Of a stretch of DNA of 45,711 nt, positions 1 through 5,936 are shown piece after piece. Under the pieces are notes generated by a model. It saw only the letters and a program-made list of their open reading frames with translations, was not told the DNA's origin and searched no databases. The position numbers were made by a program, and so were the translations under genes. The stretch spans positions 1-45,711 of the forward strand of contig CADCTD010000143.1 of the NCBI GenBank assembly GCA_902805545.1. Reading direction: 5' to 3'. Source of the DNA: an uncultured Craurococcus sp. Lineage in GTDB: Bacteria > Pseudomonadota > Alphaproteobacteria > Acetobacterales > Acetobacteraceae. Each line of letters opens with the position of its first letter. Positions within the stretch are counted from its first letter, which is position 1.

Positions 1-158
1 CACTGGCCGCCGCCCCCGCCGTGCTGGCGGCAGTCGAGGCGCTGCCGGGCGCGCTCGCCGAGGCGGCGGAGGCCATCGGCCAGCCCCTGCAACTCCGCCC
101 CGACCCCGCACGTCCCTGGGCGCACTGGTCCATCGAGGAGGCCGCCCATGGCGGATAA
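1..158 (+). CDS. C-terminal end of a probable ribonuclease E/G-type protein (partial)
   Basis: An open frame enters from the left edge (codons in phase with base 3) and ends with TAA at 156-158. About 51 residues remain, alanine/proline rich, ending in ..WSIEEAAHGG. No catalytic part is in the window, so the product cannot be read directly. The suggestion of an RNase E/G-family enzyme rests on the order ribonuclease - yacG - tRNA-Phe that is common in Rhodospirillales. The stop overlaps the yacG start by 11 bp, so the two are probably cotranscribed and translationally coupled. Confidence 0.5.
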   Translation, partial: LAAAPAVLAAVEALPGALAEAAEAIGQPLQLRPDPARPWAHWSIEEAAHGG

Positions 159-333
159 GCCACCCGCCCGCCGCTGCCCCGTCTGCAGCAAGACGGTGGA
201 GCCGCCCGCGCCGCACCGCCCCTTCTGCTCGGCCCGCTGCCGGCAGGTCGATCTCGGCCGCTGGCTGGCGGGCGACTACGCCATCCCGGGGGAGGACCTC
301 GAACGTCAGGATGATGACACCGAAGGCCGCTGA
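148..333 (+). CDS. yacG: YacG-type zinc-binding protein (DNA gyrase inhibitor family)
   Basis: A 61-residue protein with the zinc knuckle CPVC at residues 10-13 and CSARC at about 27-31, followed by the family signature QVDLGRWLAGDYAIPG. Length and motif order fit YacG, a small zinc protein shown in E. coli to bind GyrB and inhibit gyrase; its role in alphaproteobacteria is less clear. The ATG overlaps the end of the upstream gene, and a tRNA-Phe gene follows 74 bp downstream, a conserved arrangement in this group. Identification is by motif and is firm. Confidence 0.93.
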   Translation: MADKPPARRCPVCSKTVEPPAPHRPFCSARCRQVDLGRWLAGDYAIPGEDLERQDDDTEGR

Positions 334-383
334 ACGGGTGGACAGGCGCCCGGGCTTCGGCTACATCCCCGGCCCTCTGCCGC

Positions 384-400
384 GCCCCCGATGCGGGGGC
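384..400 (+). terminator. GC-only hairpin between yacG and tRNA-Phe
   Basis: GCCCCCG (384-390), loop ATG, CGGGGGC (394-400): perfect 7-bp arms, 7 bp before the tRNA. No T-run follows, so it may equally be a processing or pausing structure ahead of the tRNA. Confidence 0.4.
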
Positions 401-407
401 CGCTTGG

Positions 408-483
408 GCCCAGGTAGCTCAGTTGGTAGAGCATGCGACTGAAAATCGCAGTGTCGGTGGTTCGATTCCGCCCCTGGGCACCA
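408..483 (+). tRNA. tRNA-Phe (anticodon GAA)
   Basis: A complete 76-nt cloverleaf: acceptor stem GCCCAGG (408-414) with CCTGGGC (473-479), D arm GCTC..GAGC, anticodon stem TGCGA/TCGCA around loop CTGAAAA (anticodon GAA), T arm GGTGG-TTCGATT-CCGCC, discriminator A and an encoded CCA end (481-483). T54, T55, C56 and A58 are present, so the gene looks functional. Its 3' part from 436 is repeated at 3054-3102, which marks the tRNA as an integration target: the present 3' end was probably supplied by the inserted element. Confidence 0.98.
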
Positions 484-484
484 T
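436..484 (+). repeat. attL-like direct repeat (inside tRNA-Phe)
   Basis: Starts CGACTGAAAATCGCAG and ends with the encoded CCAT. Matches 3054-3102 at a constant offset of 2618 bp, with one difference (A465 here, G3083 there). It covers the anticodon loop, variable region, T arm and acceptor 3' strand of the functional tRNA. Confidence 0.85.
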
Positions 485-607
485 CTTTTCAGAGACTTAG
501 AGGCACCGCCAGCGCGGCAGGCTGAAATCACATCAAATCACACATCGGCTTCGTGTTCACGGGCGGCGCGGGCCGTAGGGTTGCATGTGAACCGGCAGCT
601 TGCGGTG

Positions 608-1840
608 TCAGCCCGGCGTGGCGTTCGGGTCGCGGAAGGTGACTTCCACGATGGTGCCCTGGCCATCGCGCCCCGCCTCCATCCCGGCCCGGCCCTTCAC
701 CTGCTTGGCGAACATCTCGATCAGCCGCAGCCCGAGCGAGCCCGCCCGGCGCTCGGCTGGCATGCCTATTCCATCGTCCTCGACGAGGAGGCGCATCGTC
801 CCGCCGCTGTCGGCGCGCAACTCGACGCGGACCCGCCCCTCACGTCCCTCCGGGAAGGCGTGCCTGAGCGCGTTGGTCACCGCCTCGCCGACGATCAGGC
901 CGAGGGGGACCACGAAATCCGGGCTCCACACCGCCTCCTCCTCGGCATCTACCTCGACCGTCACCCGCCCGCCCGAGGGCGACAGGCTTTCCTCCATCTC
1001 CCGGCATAGGCGGCGGAGATAGTCGGCGCAGTCAATCACGTCCGGGCTGCCGCTCTGGTAAGTGAGCAGGGCATGGACGCCACCCACGCGCCGGAGCCGC
1101 CCCATGGCGGCCTCTAAGGCGTCGCGGCAGGACTGGCTATCGACATGGCGCGCCTGCACCCCCAGCAGCGAGACCGCCAGTTGGAGAGCGTTCTTGGTGC
1201 GGTGGTGGACTTCGCGGACGAGGAAATCGCGGTAGCGGATGTCCTCCTGGCCCTGGGCGAGGGCATCACGCAGTGCGGCTTCGGTCCGTTGCCGCCGCTC
1301 GACCTCCTTTTGCAGCCGCGTGTTGACCTCTTGGAGGCGTCTCGTCCGGGTAGCGACGCGCCGGTCCAGCGTCTCGTTCGCTTCCCGCACGTCGCGCTCG
1401 CGCGCCACTCGGTCTGTTACGTCGAGGAAGGAAGCGAAGTGCTGGATCACCCGGTCGTCCTCGATCACCGGGCTGACGAACATCGATACCCAGACCTCGC
1501 GGCCGTCATCGGCGCGGAACGGCACCTCCTCGATGAAGTGACGGCGCGCGGCCATGGCCGCCTCGACGCGCCCCGCCACCTCCGGGTTGGCATGCTGGCC
1601 GAGGAGGAAGAAGTAGTCCTGCCCGAGCACGTCATCCCGGTCGTAGCCGCACAGTTCCAAGAAGGCAGGGTTGGCGTAGATGATCGGGTTGTCGGCCACT
1701 GTGGGGTCGGTAAGCGCCATCGGCATGCGGGTGGCTTCGACCGCCGCCACGAAAGGGCCGCCCCGCCCCTCGATGACGCGGACGCCCCGCTCGGCGGCGG
1801 CCTGACCTTCACGGTTCCGGGGCTGGTCGTTGACGGGCAT
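608..1840 (-). CDS. Sensor histidine kinase with a cysteine-less LOV-like PAS domain and HisKA_2
   Basis: Residues about 35-145 form a PAS domain that follows LOV sequences closely (NPIIYANPAFLELCGY, later SPV..HFASFLDVT). The photoactive motif GxNCRFLQ is replaced by GQDYFFLLG, with Tyr76 at the cysteine position, and the Asn of the usual WN..L..SPV strand is Val. Flavin photochemistry is therefore unlikely. A coiled coil (about 145-200) leads to a HisKA_2 dimerisation domain with REVHHRTKNALQ (His212/213) and a HATPase domain with EAVTNALRHAFP and DDGIGMP. The protein is 410 residues and lacks membrane segments, so it is cytoplasmic. The ATG follows AGAGAGGAGCGTC. It lies 117 bp downstream of the Crp/Fnr gene on the same strand. 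No response regulator is adjacent; the partner is unknown. Confidence 0.88.
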   Translation of the reverse strand: MPVNDQPRNREGQAAAERGVRVIEGRGGPFVAAVEATRMPMALTDPTVADNPIIYANPAFLELCGYDRDDVLGQDYFFLLGQHANPEVAGRVEAAMAARRHFIEEVPFRADDGREVWVSMFVSPVIEDDRVIQHFASFLDVTDRVARERDVREANETLDRRVATRTRRLQEVNTRLQKEVERRQRTEAALRDALAQGQEDIRYRDFLVREVHHRTKNALQLAVSLLGVQARHVDSQSCRDALEAAMGRLRRVGGVHALLTYQSGSPDVIDCADYLRRLCREMEESLSPSGGRVTVEVDAEEEAVWSPDFVVPLGLIVGEAVTNALRHAFPEGREGRVRVELRADSGGTMRLLVEDDGIGMPAERRAGSLGLRLIEMFAKQVKGRAGMEAGRDGQGTIVEVTFRDPNATPG

Positions 1841-1957
1841 GACGCTCCTCTCTGGGCGATCCGCCCTATTTCGAAAAAAATGTGCTCCGTCTTGTCGGCT
1901 ACAGCGAGGCCGTTTCCACTGGGGGCTTGCCCCGCGAGAGGGGGAGCGAGGGCAGCC

Positions 1958-2704
1958 TCAGCGGCGGTAGACATCCCTCGCCGTCGCTGCCTGCCCGAGT
2001 AGAGCATCGCATGCCCGGCGGACTACGCCGTAACATTCGCAGGTGACGCTTTCCAAGCCGGGCCGGTCGGTGACCTCGATGTGGCCCCCTTTATAGCGGA
2101 TGAAGCCCGCCTTTGAGAGTTGCCCGGCCGCGACGGTGACCCCGGCGCGGCGAACCCCGAGCATCATGGACATGAACTCATGGGTCATCGTGAACTCGCC
2201 GCCGTCGGCCCGGTCGTGCGCCATCAGTAGCCAGCGGGCGAGGCGCTGTTCGAGTTGGTGCCGCCCGTTGCAGGCTGCTGTCCGCGCCACCTGCCCGTGA
2301 TGGACCAGCGCGTAGCGAAGCAGAAGGGTGCGAAAGGCGGGTAGGAACTGCAACTCCTCGCGGAACGCTCCGGCGTCCATTCGAAGGGCGGTGCCAGGGG
2401 CCTGCACCATGCCTTCCAAGTCCTCGGTATCGCCACCAAGCAGGACCGGCAGCCCGAGCATGCCTTCGCGGCCGACAAGCCCGACCTCGGCGGCGTCGCC
2501 GTCCTCCATGTAGGCCAGTATCGAGAACCAGCCAGTCTCGGGGAAATAGACCGACGTGAGCGGCTTGCCCGGCTCTTGGAATACCTTGCGGAGGGGGAGT
2601 TCGACGGGCTCAAGCTGAGGCCAGAGCCGGGCAAATTCCTCGGGCGGCAGAGTCATGAGCAGGCGATTGCGGAGGATGGGTGGCGGCTGATCGGCGAGGG
2701 CCAT
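1958..2704 (-). CDS. Crp/Fnr-family transcriptional regulator
   Basis: 248 residues. The N-terminal half is a cyclic-nucleotide-binding-like beta barrel (VFQEPGKPLTSVYFPETGWFS, VGLVGREGMLGLPVLLGG), followed by a dimerisation helix and a C-terminal winged helix (MTHEFMSMMLGVRRAGVTVAAG as recognition region). No Fnr-type N-terminal cysteine cluster is present. The GREGMLG..LLGG and HEFMSMMLGVRRAGVT sequences are typical of a large Methylobacterium/Roseomonas Crp_2 subfamily often encoded next to HWE/HisKA_2 kinases, as here. It is the first gene of the island and is probably cotranscribed with the downstream kinase. A promoter with an inverted repeat between -35 and -10 lies at 2792-2820, suggesting autoregulation. 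The effector is unknown. Confidence 0.92.
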   Translation of the reverse strand: MALADQPPPILRNRLLMTLPPEEFARLWPQLEPVELPLRKVFQEPGKPLTSVYFPETGWFSILAYMEDGDAAEVGLVGREGMLGLPVLLGGDTEDLEGMVQAPGTALRMDAGAFREELQFLPAFRTLLLRYALVHHGQVARTAACNGRHQLEQRLARWLLMAHDRADGGEFTMTHEFMSMMLGVRRAGVTVAAGQLSKAGFIRYKGGHIEVTDRPGLESVTCECYGVVRRACDALLGQAATARDVYRR

Positions 2705-2791
2705 GAGGGCGCTCCTGCGACGGGGTGTCGGCGGGAGTGCTGGACTCTCTCTGCCGCCCGCGCCGGAGAACTGTCGGCGGGCGATGGCCTA

Positions 2792-2820
2792 CATATAATG
2801 ACGCGGACGGTCATTTTCAG
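2792..2820 (-). promoter_or_regulatory. Candidate promoter and operator for the island Crp/Fnr gene
   Basis: On the minus strand CTGAAA (2820-2815), a 17-bp spacer and TATATG (2797-2792) make a sigma70-like promoter 88 bp upstream of the Crp start. The inverted repeat AATGAC (2797-2802), 7-bp spacer, GTCATT (2810-2815) spans the spacer, where a bound regulator would block polymerase. It is not a standard CRP (TGTGA-N6-TCACA) or FNR box. Confidence 0.55.
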
Positions 2821-3053
2821 TCCGAAATCGCACGGTGGCGGAGAAGCGCCTATCCGCAATGCTCCGGCGCGATCTCATGCCTTCCATTTCTCACACAGGC
2901 TTGCCCTGGTGAGACCTGAGAAGCGGCTCGAAATGTGTCTTATTGATATGGGTATTTCTATTTCGATGCGACATTTTTACAATGTCTACGAGCCTATTGG
3001 TACGGTAAAGAAGCACTCTCGTATCAAGAATCAGTAAATATAGGGGTTGACTT
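2821..3053. other. AT-rich non-coding tail of the island
   Basis: No convincing gene. The stretch from about 2930 to 3050 is markedly A+T rich compared with its surroundings and contains only short frames with no recognisable product. It may be the eroded site of an integrase or attachment-arm region, but nothing in the sequence proves this. Confidence 0.5.
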
Positions 3054-3102
3054 CGACTGAAAATCGCAGTGTCGGTGGTTCGGTTCCGCCCCTGGGCACC
3101 AT
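3054..3102 (+). repeat. attR-like direct repeat: displaced 3' end of tRNA-Phe
   Basis: Copy of tRNA-Phe bases from the anticodon stem to CCA, without the 5' half, so it cannot make a tRNA. Its single difference from 436-484 is G3083 at T-loop position 58, which is almost always A in working tRNAs. This fits a displaced end free of selection. Confidence 0.85.
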
Positions 3103-3144
3103 TCCCCTGATCCGACTGGCCTCGTCCCGAGGCGGACGAGCCCC

Positions 3145-4311
3145 ATGCCCCGCTGGCTTCCCCTGCTGCTCGGCTTCCTGACGGCGATCGGCCCCGTCTC
3201 GACCGACATGTACCTGCCCGCCTTCCCCGCCATCGAGGCGGAGCTTGGCAGCGGCTGGGGCGGCGCGCAGGTGACGCTCGCCGCCTGGTTCCTCGGCCTC
3301 GCGGTCGGGCAGCTCGTCCAGGGCACGCTGGCGGACCGGCTCGGGCGGCGGCGGCCGCTCATCCTCGGCACGGCGATCTACACCCTTGCCTCGCTCGGCT
3401 GCGCCCTGGCGGTGAGCATGACGGCGCTCTCGGCCTGGCGCTGCATCGCGGCCTTCGGCGGGGCGGCAAGTGCCGTCATCCCGCGCGCCATGGTGCGGGA
3501 CCGGGCGGATGGGCATGAGGCGGCGCGGATGATGTCGCGGCTGATGCTGGTGATGGGCGCCGCGCCGATCCTCGCGCCCACGCTCGGCGGGCTGCTGCTG
3601 CAGGCCGGGGGATGGCGCATGATCTTCTGGGCCTGCGCCGGCTACGGGCTGCTCTCCTGCCTGCTCGCCGCCATGCTGCTGCCCGAGACCCTGCCGCCCG
3701 CCCGGCGCGTGCGCCGCGCCCCGGCGGCGCTGCTCGGCGATTTCGCCCGCATCGGGCAGGAGCGCGGCTTCCTCGCCAATACGGTGATGGCGGGGGCGAG
3801 CAGCTTCGTCGTCTTCGCCTTCATCGGCGGCGCGCCGGAGGTCTATATCCGCCAGTTCGGGATCTCGCCGGAGCGCTTCGGCCTGCTCTTCGCCATCAGT
3901 GCGGTGGGCTTCATCGCCACCTCGCAGGCCAATCCCTGGCTGCTGCACCGGCTGGGCGCCCGGATGGTGCCGATGCTCGCCCTCCAGGTCTGCGCCGTGG
4001 CGGTGCTGGTGCTGGTGCTCTCGGTCTTCACCGGGGTCGGCGGCTTCCTCGGCATCTTCCTGCCGGGGGCGGTGGCGCTGGCCTGCACCGGGCTGATCTT
4101 CCCCAATGCCGCGGTCGGGGCGATGTCGCGCCATGCGGCGCGGGCGGGCAGCGCCTCCGCCCTGATGGGCACGCTGCAGTTCAGCCTGGCCGCGGCCGGC
4201 AGCGCCCTGGTCGGGGCGCTGACCGACGGCACGCCGCGGCCCATGGCGCTGCTGATGCTCCTCGGCGTCGCGGTCGGCATCGCGGCGAGCCTGACGCGGC
4301 CGAGGGGCTGA
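3145..4311 (+). CDS. Bcr/CflA-family multidrug efflux MFS transporter
   Basis: 388 residues with 12 predicted transmembrane segments. The start (LGFLTAIGPVSTDMYLPAFPAI) carries the STDMYLPAFP signature of the Bcr/CflA drug:proton antiporters, and the MFS A-motif GTLADRLGRRRPL lies between helices 2 and 3. Family members export bicyclomycin, chloramphenicol or sulfonamides; the substrate here cannot be told. The ATG is preceded by a purine-rich GAGGCGGACGAG. The gene starts 42 bp after the displaced tRNA-Phe end, so before insertion it probably sat directly behind the tRNA gene. A strong hairpin follows its stop. Confidence 0.92.
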   Translation: MPRWLPLLLGFLTAIGPVSTDMYLPAFPAIEAELGSGWGGAQVTLAAWFLGLAVGQLVQGTLADRLGRRRPLILGTAIYTLASLGCALAVSMTALSAWRCIAAFGGAASAVIPRAMVRDRADGHEAARMMSRLMLVMGAAPILAPTLGGLLLQAGGWRMIFWACAGYGLLSCLLAAMLLPETLPPARRVRRAPAALLGDFARIGQERGFLANTVMAGASSFVVFAFIGGAPEVYIRQFGISPERFGLLFAISAVGFIATSQANPWLLHRLGARMVPMLALQVCAVAVLVLVLSVFTGVGGFLGIFLPGAVALACTGLIFPNAAVGAMSRHAARAGSASALMGTLQFSLAAAGSALVGALTDGTPRPMALLMLLGVAVGIAASLTRPRG

Positions 4312-4331
4312 GGAGGGGGCGAGCCCCCTCC
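4312..4331. terminator. Bidirectional hairpin between convergent genes
   Basis: GGAGGGGG (4312-4319), loop CGAG, CCCCCTCC (4324-4331): perfect 8-bp arms directly after the exporter stop and 7 bp before the stop of the leftward secreted-protein gene. No T-run. Confidence 0.6.
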
Positions 4332-4338
4332 GTCCTGG

Positions 4339-4680
4339 TCAGCCACCCTGGCCGGTGGGCTGGCCGGCGAGCGTCGGGCTCGCGGCCCGGGCGGGGAGAT
4401 GGACCAGCGCCTGCTCGCGGCCGCCGCCGACCAGCCGGGCGACATAGCCGGTCTCGCCCTGGGTCGTGGTCGGGCCCGAATAGGCGAGGCTGCGGTTGCT
4501 GGCCTCGCCGGTGATGCGGGCATGGCCGCCGCCGACGACATTCCGGCTGGGCTCGGCATACTCGACGCGCGGGCCGCCATCGGCGCCGCCGCCGACCAGG
4601 CGGGGGCCGGCATCCTGTGCCTGGGCCGCACCGGCCGCGGCGAAGGCGATCAACGAAGCAAATACGGTGTAACGGATCAT
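4339..4680 (-). CDS. Small secreted GGG-repeat protein (paralogue of 7329-7676)
   Basis: 113 residues. MIRYTVFASLIAFAAAGAAQA is a Sec signal peptide with likely cleavage after AQA. The mature part holds three similar units built on a glycine triplet and a beta-like strand: LVGGGADGGPRVEY, VVGGGHARITG..SLAY and RLVGGGREQALVHL. The same pattern occurs in the 115-residue protein at 7329, so the two are paralogues. I do not recognise the family; export to the periplasm or outside is likely and the repeats suggest a small beta-structured or surface-associated protein. The start was set at the ATG (4680) before the signal peptide, behind AAGGAAA; the reading frame upstream stays open but lacks support. 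Confidence 0.75.
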   Translation of the reverse strand: MIRYTVFASLIAFAAAGAAQAQDAGPRLVGGGADGGPRVEYAEPSRNVVGGGHARITGEASNRSLAYSGPTTTQGETGYVARLVGGGREQALVHLPARAASPTLAGQPTGQGG

Positions 4681-4797
4681 GGTGCTGCTTTCCTTCTGGG
4701 AGGCAGCCGGATCGGGTTGGAAAACCCCTCCGGCCCTGCCTGTTGCCCGGAAGGTGGCCTCCGCCGCCGGGGAAGGCCAATGCGGAGCCTGGATGAG

Positions 4798-4816
4798 ATC
4801 CATCCACCGGATGGAT
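4798..4816. promoter_or_regulatory. Inverted repeat in a divergent intergenic region
   Basis: ATCCATCC (4798-4805), ACC, GGATGGAT (4809-4816): perfect 8-bp arms, in the 271-bp gap between the leftward secreted-protein gene and the rightward lactonase gene. Candidate operator serving either gene; no regulator is assigned. Confidence 0.4.
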
Positions 4817-4951
4817 GGCGCCCCCGTGCCCCCGACACCGCCATCGCCTGTTACTGCGCCGCCTTCGGCCACGACGCGCCGCCCTGCAGGCCGTCTGGCG
4901 CGGGCGGCGAGGCGGGGGCAGGATCGGCGCCCACTTTGGGAAGGAATCGCC

Positions 4952-5896
4952 ATGACCGACCGCTGGCAGCCGAGCGAGCGCTATCCGGACCCCTCGATCG
5001 TCGCCCTCGATCCCGCCTTCAAGACGTATCACCTGGCCCTCTCGGCGGTGGAGCGGCTCTGGACCGGCTCCCGCTGGGGCGAGGGGCCGGTCTGGCTCGG
5101 CGACATGCGCTGCCTGCTGTGGTCCGACATCCCCAACAACCGCGTGCTGAAATGGGACGAGGCGACGGGGCAGGTGTGCGACTGGCAAAAGCCCTCCAAC
5201 AACGCCAACGGCCATACGCGCGACCGCGAGGGACGCATCATCGCCTGCGAGCATGCCGGGCGGCGGGTGGTGCGCTTCGAGCATGACGGCAGCACCACGG
5301 TGCTGGCCGACAGCTTCCAGGGCAAGCGGCTCAACAGCCCGAACGACGTGGTGGTGAAGTCGGACGGCTCCATCTGGTTCACCGACCCGCCTTTCGGCAC
5401 CTACGCCTTCTACGAGGGGATCAAGACCGAGGCGGAGCTGCCGCCTACCCATGTCTATCGCGTCGACGGCAGGACCGGCGCGATCACCTGCGTCGCCGAC
5501 GACATCGACCACCCGAACGGCCTCGCCTTCAGCCCGGATGAAAGCCTGCTCTACGTCATCGAGAGCCGGGGCAATCCGCGCAACATCCTCGCCTATGACG
5601 TGGTGGGCGACGGGCTGCGCAACCGCCGCATCTTCGTCGCCTGCGAGCCGGAGGAGACGCCGGACGGCTTCCGCGTCGATGTCGACGGCAATCTCTGGTG
5701 CGGCTGGGGGATGACGCCGGCGCTCGACGGCGTGCGGGTCTACAACAGCGCCGGGGCGGCGATCGGGCATATCCACCTGCCGGAGCGCTGCGCCAATCTC
5801 TGCTTCGGCGGGCGGCACCGGAACCGGCTCTTCATGTCGGCGGCGCAGTCGCTCTTCTCGCTCTACGTCAACACGCAGGGCGTGGCGGGGGGCTAG
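4952..5896 (+). CDS. SMP-30/gluconolactonase-family lactonase
   Basis: 314 residues forming a six-bladed beta propeller. Expected metal-binding positions are visible: the Glu in WGEGPVW, the Asn in NSPNDVVV, and the HPNGLAFSPDE..LYVIES blade with its Asn and Asp. The family hydrolyses sugar lactones (gluconolactone, xylonolactone, related acids) using one divalent metal, normally in the cytoplasm; no signal peptide is seen. The start at 4952 follows GGGAAGGAATCGCC and gives the usual family length. It converges on a glycoside hydrolase, and its TAG lies inside the palindromic repeat 5893-5936. The exact lactone is not determinable. Confidence 0.88.
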   Translation: MTDRWQPSERYPDPSIVALDPAFKTYHLALSAVERLWTGSRWGEGPVWLGDMRCLLWSDIPNNRVLKWDEATGQVCDWQKPSNNANGHTRDREGRIIACEHAGRRVVRFEHDGSTTVLADSFQGKRLNSPNDVVVKSDGSIWFTDPPFGTYAFYEGIKTEAELPPTHVYRVDGRTGAITCVADDIDHPNGLAFSPDESLLYVIESRGNPRNILAYDVVGDGLRNRRIFVACEPEETPDGFRVDVDGNLWCGWGMTPALDGVRVYNSAGAAIGHIHLPERCANLCFGGRHRNRLFMSAAQSLFSLYVNTQGVAGG

Positions 5897-5936
5897 AGCG
5901 GGCCTCGTGAGCCAGGTCGAACGGAATCCACTCTAG
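5893..5936. repeat. Dispersed palindromic repeat at a convergent gene junction (copy 1)
   Basis: A 44-bp imperfect palindrome with outer arms CTAGAGCGG and CCACTCTAG. The core GTGAGCCAGGTCG is found in reverse orientation at 26685-26728 (GACCTGGCTCACGG). The two CTAG ends provide the TAG stops of both flanking genes (5894-5896 plus, 5935-5933 minus). It probably acts as a two-way terminator or is a REP-like mobile repeat. Confidence 0.65.

Larger units (their letters stand above)
436..3102. mobile_element. tRNA-Phe-bounded genomic micro-island (about 2.6 kb)
   Basis: The segment is bracketed by a 49-bp direct repeat (436-484 and 3054-3102, 48/49 identical) that begins in the anticodon stem of tRNA-Phe and runs to just past the CCA. 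This is the layout left by a tyrosine-recombinase element using a tRNA gene as attB. Cargo is two leftward genes, a Crp/Fnr regulator (1958-2704) and a LOV-like sensor kinase (608-1840). By eye the DNA, especially 2790-3053, is richer in A+T than the rest. No integrase, excisionase or plasmid gene is present, so the element is either decayed or was mobilised in trans. Removing it would place tRNA-Phe 42 bp from the exporter gene at 3145. Confidence 0.75.

Noticed and set aside
581-1009. Long open frames on the plus strand opposite the kinase, and similar frames opposite most genes
   Set aside because: They are antisense shadows produced by GC-rich codon bias; they have no ribosome site and no recognisable motif, whereas the opposite strand has clear domains.
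2576-3037. 153-codon plus-strand frame running into the AT-rich island tail
   Set aside because: Its first part is antisense to the Crp/Fnr gene and the tail (MRHFYNVYEPIGTVKKHSRI..) shows no known domain; not enough to claim an integrase remnant.
3054-3102. Second tRNA-Phe gene
   Set aside because: Only the 3' part is present, with no acceptor 5' strand or D arm, so it is a displaced attachment end, not a tRNA gene.
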